Shown here piece by piece: positions 1-7,634 of a stretch of 25,125 nt of DNA. Positions within the stretch are counted from its first letter, which is position 1, and the number at the start of each line of letters is the position of its first letter. The translations under genes and the position numbers were made by a program. The DNA is from an uncultured Capnocytophaga sp. (lineage in GTDB: Bacteria; Bacteroidota; Bacteroidia; Flavobacteriales; Flavobacteriaceae), in contig NZ_CALHGG010000098.1 of assembly GCF_938029845.1 (NCBI RefSeq), forward strand, positions 1 to 25,125, read 5' to 3'. The notes below the pieces were generated by a model that did not search any database, was not told the DNA's origin, and worked only from the letters and a program-made list of their open reading frames with translations.

Positions 1-13
1 ATAAACTCAAGAT

Positions 14-1975
14 ATGAACAAAAAAATACTTACATTCTTTATAGCACTATGGGCAGTGGCTTTTGCTGGTGCGCAAATCAACTTTCAGCCATCCTTCGGT
101 GGAGGGCAGCAGGATGAGAATCCAGTGGTATGGACATTCTCTCAAGAGAAGCTCTCCGAGGGGGAATACCTACTGACCTTCAAGGGGAAAATAGCCCCTA
201 AGTGGCATGTATATTCGCAGAACAACCCTAAGGGAGGCGCCCTGCCGATGGTCATCACCTATACAACTGAAGGGATAGAGCTGGTAGGCGATTCTAAGGA
301 AGAAGGCCTACATAAGGCCTTCAATGATGTCTTTGGGGTAGATGAACTCTTTTTTGAGAAAGAGATAAAGATCACCCAAAAAGTAAAACTCACAGATCCC
401 AATGTAAAACATATCAAAGGGAATATCTTCTGCCAAGCATGTATAGATGTGTGTATCAACCTCAAGGAAGATTTCGTTTTCTCCCTTGACGGCTCTGTAG
501 CCCAAGTGGAACAAAAGCAGGTAGATGCCCGCAGTGAGGATATGGCCAAGCAATTGGAGATTCCTCTTAAGAATAAAGAACTCATAGGAGAGACCCAAAA
601 GGAATCCAACTGGATGGTCTTTATCTTGGGCTTTTTGGGCGGTTTTATTGCCCTGCTTACCCCTTGTGTATTCCCTATGATTCCCCTTACGGTTTCTTTC
701 TTCACCAAACAAAGCAAAACGCGTAAGAAAGGGATTTTCAACGCCTTCCTATATGGGTTCTTTATCCTGCTGATCTATGTCCTTTTGAGTATTCCTTTCC
801 ATTTCTTGGATAATATAGACCCTGAGATACTCAACACCATTTCCACCAATGTATGGCTCAATGTGGCTTTCTTTGTGATTTTCGTTATTTTCGCCTTTTC
901 TTTCTTTGGCTTCTACGAAATCACCTTGCCTTCCTCATGGGGGAATAAGATGGACAATGCTTCCAATGTGGGAGGTATCATAGGAATCTTCTTTATGGCA
1001 CTGACCTTGGCCATAGTATCATTCTCTTGTACGGGACCTATCTTAGGTTCACTCTTGGCAGGTTCGCTCTCCTCAGGAGGAGCTATTCAGCTTACCTTAG
1101 GTATGGCAGGCTTTGGGTTATCGCTGGCCTTACCTTTTGTCCTCTTTGCGCTATTCCCTTCTTGGCTCAACTCTTTGCCTAAGTCAGGAGGCTGGATGAC
1201 AACAGCTAAGGTATTTTTGGGCTTCTTGGAATTGGCCTTTGCGCTCAAGTTCCTTTCCAATGCAGACCTTGTACAGCACTGGGGGCTACTCAAGCGTGAA
1301 GTATTTGTAGGGCTATGGTTTGTTCTTTTTGCTTTGCTTACCCTATATCTGTTTGGAGTTATTCGCTTTCCACACGATGAGCCACGCAAACCTCTATTGC
1401 AATATTCTAAAGGGCGCTTACTGATAGGAGTACTCTCAGCAGCATTCTCTGTATATTTGCTCTTAGGACTTTTCGGTAAGAATAGCCTAAGACTATTGAG
1501 TGGTTTTCCTCCTCCAGAATCCTATGCATTTTTCCATAAGGAACAAAAGAGTGAGCAGATCATTTTCAAGGATTATCATGAAGGTATGGCCTATGCCAAG
1601 GCGCATAATATGCCTGTGTTATTAGACTTTACAGGCTGGGCATGTGTCAATTGCCGTAAAATGGAAGAGCATGTATGGACAGACCCTGAAGTGAAAAAAC
1701 TCATGCAACAATATGTCCTTATCTCCCTCTATGTAGATGACAAAGAGGAGCTACCCAAGGATAAGCAATTTGATTTCAAGCACCGTAATGGACGTGTAGA
1801 ATACATCAAAACCATAGGTGATAAGTGGGCTACCTTCCAAGAGGTGAATTTCTCTTCCGCTTCTCAGCCTTATTATGTGCAACTCTCCCCAGATACCGAA
1901 CTGCTCTCCACTCCCGTACAATATGTGGATGTAGCGACCTATAAGGAGTGGCTTAAGAAGGGATTGAAAAAGTGA
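14..1975 (+). CDS. dsbD: Protein-disulfide reductase, DsbD family
   Basis: Carries electrons from cytoplasmic thioredoxin across the inner membrane to periplasmic thiol-disulfide partners. The 653-residue protein has the full three-part DsbD plan. A signal peptide (about 1-20) leads into an N-terminal periplasmic domain with cysteines C140, C143 and C147. The central multi-helix domain (about 200-490) carries the two transmembrane cysteines, C218 in LLTPCVFPM and C339 in SFSCTGP. A C-terminal thioredoxin-like domain has the CVNC active site at C544-C547 in GWACVNCRKME. Length is somewhat above the E. coli protein, as is usual in Bacteroidota. The ATG at 14 is followed directly by a good signal peptide. 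The stop codon lies inside an AGTGAAA-like heptamer block, so the last residues (LKK) are repeat-encoded. It faces the same way as dld, 99 bases downstream, with no evident functional link. Confidence 0.95.
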   Translation: MNKKILTFFIALWAVAFAGAQINFQPSFGGGQQDENPVVWTFSQEKLSEGEYLLTFKGKIAPKWHVYSQNNPKGGALPMVITYTTEGIELVGDSKEEGLHKAFNDVFGVDELFFEKEIKITQKVKLTDPNVKHIKGNIFCQACIDVCINLKEDFVFSLDGSVAQVEQKQVDARSEDMAKQLEIPLKNKELIGETQKESNWMVFILGFLGGFIALLTPCVFPMIPLTVSFFTKQSKTRKKGIFNAFLYGFFILLIYVLLSIPFHFLDNIDPEILNTISTNVWLNVAFFVIFVIFAFSFFGFYEITLPSSWGNKMDNASNVGGIIGIFFMALTLAIVSFSCTGPILGSLLAGSLSSGGAIQLTLGMAGFGLSLALPFVLFALFPSWLNSLPKSGGWMTTAKVFLGFLELAFALKFLSNADLVQHWGLLKREVFVGLWFVLFALLTLYLFGVIRFPHDEPRKPLLQYSKGRLLIGVLSAAFSVYLLLGLFGKNSLRLLSGFPPPESYAFFHKEQKSEQIIFKDYHEGMAYAKAHNMPVLLDFTGWACVNCRKMEEHVWTDPEVKKLMQQYVLISLYVDDKEELPKDKQFDFKHRNGRVEYIKTIGDKWATFQEVNFSSASQPYYVQLSPDTELLSTPVQYVDVATYKEWLKKGLKK

Positions 1976-2071
1976 AAAGTTAAGAGTGAAAAGTGAAAAA
2001 TACTCAGTAACTCAAAACTTAGAGCTTACAACTCAAAATTCAAAATACAAAATTTAGAATTCAAAACTAAA
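1968..2071. repeat. Heptamer block 1 (A units, then C units)
   Basis: From 1968 the sequence is AAAAGTG, AAAAGTT, AAGAGTG, AAAAGTG, and after a short join nine in-phase C units run from 2009 to 2071: AACTCAA, AACTTAG, AGCTTAC, AACTCAA, AATTCAA, AATACAA, AATTTAG, AATTCAA, AACTAAA. The block starts before the dsbD stop and ends three bases before the dld ATG. It has no inverted half, so it is a poor hairpin candidate compared with the other blocks. Confidence 0.85.
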
Positions 2072-2074
2072 CCT

Positions 2075-3766
2075 ATGAATACACAAAATTTGTTAGAAAA
2101 ACTGCGCCAGATAGTGGGTGCAAAATATGTAATGACTGACCCAGAGCAAACCGAGCGCTATCGTACTGGTTACCGCTTTGGGACAGGGAATGCCTTGGCC
2201 GTAGTACGTCCTGCTACCCTTTGGGAACAATGGCAGGTGTTGGAGGCTTGCGTGGAGACCGATGTTATTGTGATCTCCCAAGCTGCGAATACAGGAATTA
2301 CAGGAGGTTCCAATCCCTTTGGGAATGATTATGACCGTGATGTGGTGATTATCAACACCATGCGCAATGACAATATCCAGCTAATCCTTGACGGTACACA
2401 GGCTGTCTGCCTACCAGGTTCTACGCTGAATCACTTGGAGGAAGAGCTTAAACCCTATGGGCGTGAGCCACACTCCGTAATAGGCTCTTCTTGTATAGGA
2501 GCCTCTGTGATCGGGGGGGTGTGTAATAACTCAGGAGGTTCGCTCGTACAGCGTGGCCCTGCTTATACCGAAATGGCACTCTATGCACAGCGCAATGCAG
2601 AGGGTAAGTTAGAACTAGTGAATCACTTAGGGATAGACCTTGGTACCACTCCAGAGGAGATACTTACTAATCTCCAAGCAGGAAAATATCAGAAAAAAGA
2701 TATTCAGCAAACAGACAAAAAAGGACATGACCATGACTATTGCAATCATGTGCGCCAGATAGATGCTGATACCCCTGCCCGATTCAATGCTGACCCTGCC
2801 CGCTTATATGAGGCTTCAGGAAGTGCAGGACGTCTTGCCGTCTTTGCCGTACGTGTGGATACCTTCCCAGCAGAGAAACATACAGCTGTATTCTACATAG
2901 GCACCAATGACACCAAGGTACTGACCGAGCTACGCCGACACATGCTAGGCTCCTTCGAGCAGATTCCTATCTCTGGCGAATACATTCACCGTACAGCCTT
3001 TGATATTGCGGCTAAGTATGGTAAGGATACTTTCTGGTATATCAAGCATGTAGGTACGGAATACCTTCCTAAACTCTTCTCCCTCAAGGCATGGGCAGAT
3101 CGTGTGGCTAAGAAAATACCTTTTATGCCCCACCACTTTAGCGAAAAGTTCCTCCAAGGCACCTCCAAACTCATGCCTCAACACCTACCCCAAATCATGT
3201 GGGATTACCGCAACCAATATGAGCATCACCTCATTCTCAAGATGGGGGGCAAGGGCGTAGAAGAAGCCCGCGAATACCTCAAAGAATATTTTGCCGACAA
3301 GAGTAAAGGCGCTTATTTTGAGTGTGATCCAAAACTTGCCCAAGCGGCTATGCTCCTGCGCTTTGCAGTGGCTTCAGCAGCGATTCGTTACCGCTCGGTA
3401 CATGAGAAGGAAGTAGAGGATATTGTAGCCTTGGACATTGCCCTTAAGCGCAATGAAGAAGATTGGTTTGAACAACTTCCCCCAGAGATAGATAACAAAA
3501 TCCTCCATAAGCTCTATTACGGACACTTTATGTGCCATGTATTCCACCAAGATTATGTAATCAAAAAAGGTTATAGCTGCGAGGAGATAGAGGAAGAGAT
3601 GCTTAAGATACTTGACAAGCGTGGTGCAGAATACCCAGCCGAACACAATGTAGGCCACCTATACCACGCTAAGGATTCTCTTAAGAACTTCTATAAAGAG
3701 CTTGACCCTACCAATAGCTTTAACTCAGGTATTGGGAAAACCTCTAAGAAGAAAGACTGGAAATAA
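2075..3766 (+). CDS. dld: Quinone-dependent D-lactate dehydrogenase (FAD)
   Basis: Oxidises D-lactate to pyruvate at the cytoplasmic face of the inner membrane and passes electrons to quinone. At 563 residues it matches the membrane D-lactate dehydrogenase family (E. coli Dld is about 570). The N-terminal FAD-binding domain shows AANTGITGGSNPFG (about residues 70-83) and the glycine-rich stretch SVIGSSCIGASVIGG followed by NNSGGSLVQRG (about 134-160). The C-terminal half has no transmembrane helix, as expected for a peripheral protein, and is rich in basic residues. The ATG at 2075 begins directly after heptamer block 1. The TAA stop is followed without a gap by heptamer block 2. It could work with the menaquinone supply for which the polyprenyl synthase at 23317 is a candidate, but that gene is far away and this is only a metabolic link. 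Confidence 0.93.
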   Translation: MNTQNLLEKLRQIVGAKYVMTDPEQTERYRTGYRFGTGNALAVVRPATLWEQWQVLEACVETDVIVISQAANTGITGGSNPFGNDYDRDVVIINTMRNDNIQLILDGTQAVCLPGSTLNHLEEELKPYGREPHSVIGSSCIGASVIGGVCNNSGGSLVQRGPAYTEMALYAQRNAEGKLELVNHLGIDLGTTPEEILTNLQAGKYQKKDIQQTDKKGHDHDYCNHVRQIDADTPARFNADPARLYEASGSAGRLAVFAVRVDTFPAEKHTAVFYIGTNDTKVLTELRRHMLGSFEQIPISGEYIHRTAFDIAAKYGKDTFWYIKHVGTEYLPKLFSLKAWADRVAKKIPFMPHHFSEKFLQGTSKLMPQHLPQIMWDYRNQYEHHLILKMGGKGVEEAREYLKEYFADKSKGAYFECDPKLAQAAMLLRFAVASAAIRYRSVHEKEVEDIVALDIALKRNEEDWFEQLPPEIDNKILHKLYYGHFMCHVFHQDYVIKKGYSCEEIEEEMLKILDKRGAEYPAEHNVGHLYHAKDSLKNFYKELDPTNSFNSGIGKTSKKKDWK

Positions 3767-3885
3767 GAAAGTGAAAAGTGAAGAATGAATAGAGAAAAGA
3801 GTCCACTATTTGTTATTCACTTTTCATTATTAACTAACCACTGATGAGGAACTCAAAACTCAAAATTCAGAACTTAAAACTCATC
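3767..3885. repeat. Heptamer block 2, 17 units in phase across a start codon
   Basis: Seventeen 7-base units run without a phase break: GAAAGTG, AAAAGTG, AAGAATG, AATAGAG, AAAAGAG, TCCACTA, TTTGTTA, TTCACTT, TTCATTA, TTAACTA, ACCACTG, ATGAGGA, ACTCAAA, ACTCAAA, ATTCAGA, ACTTAAA, ACTCATC. The first unit follows the dld stop directly. Unit 12 contains the ATG of the next gene, and the remaining units are coding. Family-A units are followed by their reverse complements, then two B-type units, then C units, so this is a composite of all three families. Confidence 0.88.
3773..3825 (+). terminator. Imperfect hairpin after dld
   Basis: Arms 3773-3792 and 3806-3825 pair at 17 of 20 positions around a 13-base loop. 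The arms are the A units and their reverse complements in heptamer block 2. The right arm ends in TTTTC, a weak U-tract. A role in ending dld transcription is inferred. Confidence 0.5.
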
Positions 3886-4935
3886 TTTCTGTGTTTGTTG
3901 CTGGTGAGTTGTACTTCCATGCCGCTTTGTTATCAGCTATTAGAGCATGGTAATTTTAGTGCTTTGAGTATGCCTCAGGAGCAGGAGGGCTATCAGATAG
4001 AGGAGGAAGAACTACAGATACAGCCTTTTGATAAGCAAGGGGAGGACTATCCTGATAACCAATATGCAGAGCTTTCGGCTCGCTATAAAGTGCAGGCGGA
4101 GCAGGCTGGGCGTGCGGTATTCTTCTTTATGGCTTCCGATAGTGCGCAACAGAAGGTACGGATAAGGGTCAATGGGGGGCAAGTAACTCCCACGCCCTTA
4201 GACCCAGCCAAGGCCTATTCTTTCCTTTTAAGAGAGGGGAGTAGCATGGATTCTTCTCGTGTATATTATAGTGTCAAGTTTGCCGAGCACTATACCGTCC
4301 CCATCAGAGAATTGAACGATGTGGTGTATTTTCAGGCAAACCTTAAAAAGGGAGAGAATAGTATAGAAACCCAGTATGAGGCAACATTGGACAGAAGTGG
4401 TAGAGGGTTTTTGAATGATTTTTCCTTACACTATCATATACCTGAACCTAAAGAAGCTAACAATTATCCCCGTATAACAGTAACCATGAAGCGTGCCAAT
4501 GGACTACAGCTTATTCATACTTCTATGAAGAAATGCTTAGACAAGGGCGAAGACACCTATCTTTGGCGGGCTACTCGTAAGGATAAGGAGCAAGGGTTTT
4601 ATTGGTATTTTAATAAGCGACTTACTCCCACTGAGCAATTTCTGTTAGATATAGGGCCTATAGGATTAGGACTTGTTCTTATCAGTATAGTGATCGTTGT
4701 ACATCTGTATTATCTACGAAAACGTAGCTATACCTTTTGGGATGTAGTGGGGATACCTTTCCTATTCTGTATATTATGTAATTGGATGGAGCGCTTTATA
4801 AGAGATTTTATAGGTGATCACCCTCCTTGTGCAAGGCAGGATAATATATGGTTGTTCCTTTTTCTGCCACTGATGAGCTTGGTGTATTGGGCTATATTGG
4901 AAATAGCAAAGCAAGTAAGCTGTCGCATGAAGTAA
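3844..4935 (+). CDS. Unrecognised lipoprotein with C-terminal membrane helices
   Basis: I do not recognise this 363-residue protein. It starts with a type II signal peptide, MRNSKLKIQN and then a hydrophobic run ending in the lipobox LVSC with C23 as the modified cysteine. Residues 24 to about 260 form a soluble, probably beta-rich domain facing the periplasm or surface. Three hydrophobic helices follow at about 268-290, 298-315 and 334-355, separated by short basic loops, which is unusual for a lipoprotein. The only ATG that supplies a signal peptide is at 3844, and it sits inside heptamer block 2, so the lysine-rich n-region is repeat-encoded. A start at a later TTG would shorten the signal. 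The 138-residue membrane protein 29 bases downstream is probably co-transcribed and may be its partner. The gene is real by its clean signal peptide, helix pattern and codon use; its function is unknown. Confidence 0.72.
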   Translation: MRNSKLKIQNLKLIFLCLLLVSCTSMPLCYQLLEHGNFSALSMPQEQEGYQIEEEELQIQPFDKQGEDYPDNQYAELSARYKVQAEQAGRAVFFFMASDSAQQKVRIRVNGGQVTPTPLDPAKAYSFLLREGSSMDSSRVYYSVKFAEHYTVPIRELNDVVYFQANLKKGENSIETQYEATLDRSGRGFLNDFSLHYHIPEPKEANNYPRITVTMKRANGLQLIHTSMKKCLDKGEDTYLWRATRKDKEQGFYWYFNKRLTPTEQFLLDIGPIGLGLVLISIVIVVHLYYLRKRSYTFWDVVGIPFLFCILCNWMERFIRDFIGDHPPCARQDNIWLFLFLPLMSLVYWAILEIAKQVSCRMK

Positions 4936-4964
4936 TAAACTATAATTTGGAATAACTATGTATT

Positions 4965-5381
4965 ATGAAAGACAATAGATTTCACCTAAAAAAATACCTC
5001 ACCTATAGTCTCCAATTTTTGTTGGCTTTTGAACTTATGATGCTCTGCTCCTCTTTAGCTATGAGCGATAAGCAAGCGGCCATGGAACAGTTTGTGGCAT
5101 ATCAAATTACTTATGTGTCTTTAGGAGGTATATTTTTCCTGCTGCTATTGCTCTTTAGGACGGTAAAGAAAGATACCTATGCTTTTTACTTTCTGTTCTA
5201 TGGCTGTTTGCTCTTTTTAGCTACCATAAGTGATATGGAGTATTTTTATTATTATTACACGGGGGAACTGCCTCATTTTGAACTGAAAACCCTGCTAACT
5301 ACCGGACTTACGCGTTCTAGTTATTTTTGTATCATCATTGTTGCATCCTATACGATGCTGAAGAAATATATAATGGAGTGA
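4965..5381 (+). CDS. Small four-helix membrane protein, unknown
   Basis: The 138-residue product has four predicted hydrophobic helices: about 11-31 (SLQFLLAFELMMLC region), 45-66 (YVSLGGIFFLLLLLF region), 71-90 (YAFYFLFYGCLLFLA region) and 110-133 (RSSYFCIIIVASYTML region). A basic N-terminus (KDNRFHLKKY) suggests that both ends face the cytoplasm. I see no catalytic motif and no family signature that I recognise. It lies 29 bases after the lipoprotein gene in the same direction, consistent with a two-gene unit, and the third helix of that neighbour could pack with these helices. The TGA stop falls within the first unit of heptamer block 3. Confidence 0.72.
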   Translation: MKDNRFHLKKYLTYSLQFLLAFELMMLCSSLAMSDKQAAMEQFVAYQITYVSLGGIFFLLLLLFRTVKKDTYAFYFLFYGCLLFLATISDMEYFYYYYTGELPHFELKTLLTTGLTRSSYFCIIIVASYTMLKKYIME

Positions 5382-5472
5382 AAAACTAAAAGTTAAGAGT
5401 GAAAAGATAAAAGTTAAAAGAGAAACTTTATTATCCACTATCCGTTATTCATTATTCACTATTCATTAATTC
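5377..5472. repeat. Heptamer block 3 (A units with inverted half)
   Basis: Seven A units run from 5377 to 5425 (AGTGAAA, AACTAAA, AGTTAAG, AGTGAAA, AGATAAA, AGTTAAA, AGAGAAA). After five bases come reverse-complement-type units TTATCCA, CTATCCG, TTATTCA, TTATTCA, CTATTCA and degenerate ends. The first unit includes the stop codon of the upstream gene, and the block reaches to within about ten bases of the gcvH ATG. The inverted layout could form a weak stem between the two genes. Confidence 0.85.
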
Positions 5473-5480
5473 ACTTAACT

Positions 5481-5852
5481 ATGGAAGATTATCGTTTTAC
5501 ACCAGAGCACTTATGGGTGCGCAAAGAAGCAGAAGTGTATTATGCAGGTATTACTGATTTTGCTCAACAGCAACTCAGTGATATCGTATATGTAGAAGTA
5601 GAAACCGAAGGACAAACCCTTGAAAAAGATCAAATCTTTGGTACCATAGAGGCAGTAAAAACCCTCTCTGACCTATATATGCCTATCTCTGGCGAGATTG
5701 TTGCTTTCAACAAGGAACTTATCCGTAAGCCTGAACAAATTAATAAGGCACCTTATGAGGCTTGGATTCTCCAGATAAAGCCCACTCACCCTGAGCAGTG
5801 GGGCGAACTCATGAGCGAAGAAGCGTACAAAGCATTAGTGAAAAGTGAATAG
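5481..5852 (+). CDS. gcvH: Glycine cleavage system H protein
   Basis: The lipoyl-carrier protein of glycine cleavage shuttles the aminomethyl group between the P, T and L proteins in the cytoplasm. It is 123 residues long, typical for the family. It opens with DYRFTPEHLWV and contains the lipoylation motif GTIEAVKTLSDLYMP with K60 as the modified lysine and E57 before it. No gcvT, gcvP or lpd is in the window, so the rest of the system must lie elsewhere, which is common in Bacteroidota. The stop TAG at 5850-5852 is inside heptamer block 4, and the C-terminus VKSE is repeat-encoded. It converges on mlaF. Confidence 0.97.
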   Translation: MEDYRFTPEHLWVRKEAEVYYAGITDFAQQQLSDIVYVEVETEGQTLEKDQIFGTIEAVKTLSDLYMPISGEIVAFNKELIRKPEQINKAPYEAWILQIKPTHPEQWGELMSEEAYKALVKSE

Positions 5853-5892
5853 TGAAAAACTATTCACTTTTCATTATTCATTTTTCACTTTC
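5837..5892. repeat. Heptamer block 4, shared by two convergent gene ends
   Basis: Eight units in perfect phase: AGTGAAA, AGTGAAT, AGTGAAA, AACTATT, CACTTTT, CATTATT, CATTTTT, CACTTTC. The left units encode the end of GcvH, and the right ones, read on the minus strand, encode the SEK end of MlaF. The block therefore covers both stop codons and the 25 bases between them. Confidence 0.88.
5839..5873. terminator. Bidirectional hairpin between gcvH and mlaF
   Basis: A perfect 15-bp stem (5839-5853 with 5859-5873) has a five-base loop GAAAA. It includes the gcvH stop codon and ends five bases before the mlaF stop. Short T runs follow on both strands, so it could terminate both convergent transcripts. 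Confidence 0.65.
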
Positions 5893-6645
5893 TAAGTACA
5901 TTTTTCTTACTTTCTTAAACAATTCTGACGAATACACGAAGTTGGTAACGGCTTCATTATCTGTCTTGAAGATAGTATCTTTGCTACCTTCCCACTCTTT
6001 GTAGCCATTTTTGAGGAAGATAATCTGTTCGCCTATTTCCATCACGGAGTTCATATCGTGGGTGTTGATAATGGTAGTGATGTTGAACTCCTCAGTTACC
6101 GTATGAATAAGGTTGTCAATGACTATGGCTGTTTTAGGGTCAAGTCCAGAGTTAGGTTCGTCACAAAAGAGGTATTTGGGTTCATTCACCACAGCGCGGG
6201 CAATGGCTACACGCTTCTGCATACCCCCAGAGATCTCAGAGGGCTTTTTGTGATGAGCATTGACCAGATTGACTTTTTCTAATACAAAATCCACTCGATC
6301 CTTCATCTCCGCAGCTGAGAGCTTGGAGAACATCTGTAAGGGGAACATCACATTTTCTTCCACTGTCATAGAGTCAAAGAGAGCACTGCCTTGGAATACC
6401 ATACCCATTTCTTGGCGGAGCTTGCGACGTTGTTCCTTATTCATGTCGTTGTACCTAACCCCATCGTAGATGATGTGTCCGCTATCGGGTACAAATAAGC
6501 CCAAGAGGGTCTTGAGGAAAACTGTTTTCCCTGAACCACTTTGCCCGATGATCAGGTTGGTTTTTCCCTTGTGGAAAGTAGCAGAAATCCCTTTGAGTAC
6601 TTCCACTCCGTCAAAGGATTTTTTAATATCTTGAACTTCAATCAT
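5878..6645 (-). CDS. mlaF: MlaF-type ABC transporter ATP-binding protein
   Basis: The cytoplasmic ATPase of a Mla/Ttg2-type system moves phospholipids or related lipids between the inner membrane and the envelope. It has 255 residues. Walker A is GQSGSGKT (34-41), the signature is SGGMQKRVAIARA, Walker B and its glutamate are in LFCDEPNSGLDP, and the switch histidine is in INTHDM. The signature SGGMQKR in place of SGGQ is typical of MlaF-like ATPases. I chose the ATG at 6643-6645 because MlaE-type ATPases begin with an I/V-E-V-x-x-I/L strand and because this ATG follows the mlaE stop by a single base (TAA, T, ATG), which implies translational coupling. An upstream ATG at 6709-6711 would add 22 residues encoded within mlaE. 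No MlaD-like substrate-binding gene is adjacent. Confidence 0.94.
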   Translation of the reverse strand: MIEVQDIKKSFDGVEVLKGISATFHKGKTNLIIGQSGSGKTVFLKTLLGLFVPDSGHIIYDGVRYNDMNKEQRRKLRQEMGMVFQGSALFDSMTVEENVMFPLQMFSKLSAAEMKDRVDFVLEKVNLVNAHHKKPSEISGGMQKRVAIARAVVNEPKYLFCDEPNSGLDPKTAIVIDNLIHTVTEEFNITTIINTHDMNSVMEIGEQIIFLKNGYKEWEGSKDTIFKTDNEAVTNFVYSSELFKKVRKMYLESEK

Positions 6646-6646
6646 A

Positions 6647-7384
6647 TTATGCAAGTAGAATTTGGGTAATGATAAAATCAATAACAATGATAGCCACACT
6701 CGTCCATACAAAAGACACTGTACTTGCCTTTCCTACGTCCAAGGCGCCTCCCTTCATATAATACCCATGATAAGCAGGTATAGTAGCCAATACAAAGGCA
6801 AATATTATACTCTTGATCAACGCATAAGTGATATCAAAAGGACGAAACTGGAGCCTGATACCCTCCAAGAACTCGGCCGAGGTAGCATAGTGTCCTACTG
6901 TGGCGGCGATATATCCTCCATATATTCCTAATGCCATAGACATACAGATGGCAAAAGGGTAGAGCATAAGCGCAACTATTTTGGGGAATATCAGGTAGTT
7001 AAGCGAGTTAACTCCCATGATATCCAAGGCGTCTATCTGCTCGGTTACTCGCATGGTACCTATACTGGAGGTGATGAACGAACCCACCTTACCCGCTACA
7101 ATGATAGAGGTAAAGGTAGGGGCAAACTCCAATATAAACGTCTGTCGCGTAGCAAAGCCAATGAGACTTTTAGGAATGAGAGGGTTGTCAATATTCAAGG
7201 CCATCTGAATTGCAATTACCGCTCCTACGAACAGAGAAATAAAGGCAATAATTCCCAGTGAGCCATACATGAGGTCTTCTATTTCCTTGAGAATGAGTTT
7301 TTTGGTAATAGACCACTTAGTGCGTTTGCGGAATATCTCGTATAACATCAGGAAATACCTCCCGATAGCTTCTAAATGTTTCAT
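6647..7384 (-). CDS. mlaE: MlaE-type ABC transporter permease
   Basis: The membrane permease partner of MlaF in a lipid transport complex. The product (245 residues from the chosen start) has the MlaE family layout: an amphipathic N-terminus, a first helix near GIIAFISLFVGAVIAIQMA, the conserved segment around FAPTFTSIIVAGKVGSFITSSIGTMRVTEQIDALDIMGV, and further helices in the C-terminal half (LIFPKIVALMLYPFAICM, IIFAFVLATIPAYHGY, VAIIVIDFIITQILLA). The ATG at 7382-7384 was chosen over a TTG 21 bases upstream because that TTG lies inside the promoter -7 element. Stop and mlaF start are one base apart. It is transcribed away from the susC operon. Confidence 0.94.
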   Translation of the reverse strand: MKHLEAIGRYFLMLYEIFRKRTKWSITKKLILKEIEDLMYGSLGIIAFISLFVGAVIAIQMALNIDNPLIPKSLIGFATRQTFILEFAPTFTSIIVAGKVGSFITSSIGTMRVTEQIDALDIMGVNSLNYLIFPKIVALMLYPFAICMSMALGIYGGYIAATVGHYATSAEFLEGIRLQFRPFDITYALIKSIIFAFVLATIPAYHGYYMKGGALDVGKASTVSFVWTSVAIIVIDFIITQILLA

Positions 7385-7402
7385 TGTGATGATTTGAGAG
7401 GG

Positions 7403-7410
7403 CAAAGATA
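7403..7410 (-). promoter_or_regulatory. Promoter -7 element for mlaEF
   Basis: The minus strand reads TATCTTTG, an exact match to the Bacteroidota -7 consensus TAnnTTTG, 18 bases before the mlaE ATG. No clear TTG is found at the expected -33 distance; that position falls in the AGTAAAA heptamer block. Confidence 0.6.
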
Positions 7411-7417
7411 CAAAAAA

Positions 7418-7466
7418 AGTAAAAGGTAAAAAGTAAAAAGTAAAAAACTAACAATTGACAGCAAGT
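7418..7466. repeat. Heptamer block 5 (AGTAAAA variant)
   Basis: Seven units in phase: AGTAAAA, GGTAAAA, AGTAAAA, AGTAAAA, AACTAAC, AATTGAC, AGCAAGT. This is a variant of family A with TAAA instead of TGAAA. It lies directly upstream of the mlaEF promoter rather than behind a gene. Confidence 0.75.
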
Positions 7467-7626
7467 AAAAGCCTTGCCACTACCTACTTCTTGCTCTCTT
7501 CTGGTTGGAGATTAATTTGTTAAAACAGTTAAATTATTAATTGTCTAGGCATAGAATAGGTTATGTCTAGAGACAATAAACGATATTTGCAAAATATCTA
7601 TAATATTCATTGTGAGTAAATTAATC

Positions 7627-7634
7627 TACTTTTG
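7627..7634 (+). promoter_or_regulatory. Candidate -7 element for the susC operon
   Basis: TACTTTTG matches TAnnTTTG, but the nearest upstream TTG (7610-7612) leaves a spacer of only 14 bases, shorter than usual. A weaker alternative, GAAATTTG, lies about 20 bases before the susC ATG, with a TTG 20 bases further up. I cannot decide between them. Confidence 0.3.

Noticed and set aside
259..741. Long open frame antisense to dsbD (160 codons)
   Set aside because: It lies wholly within a well-supported gene, has no recognisable domain, and its composition follows from the dsbD codons.
6643..6711. Upstream ATG for mlaF at 6709-6711
   Set aside because: It would add 22 hydrophobic residues encoded inside mlaE; the ATG one base after the mlaE stop fits the family's N-terminus.
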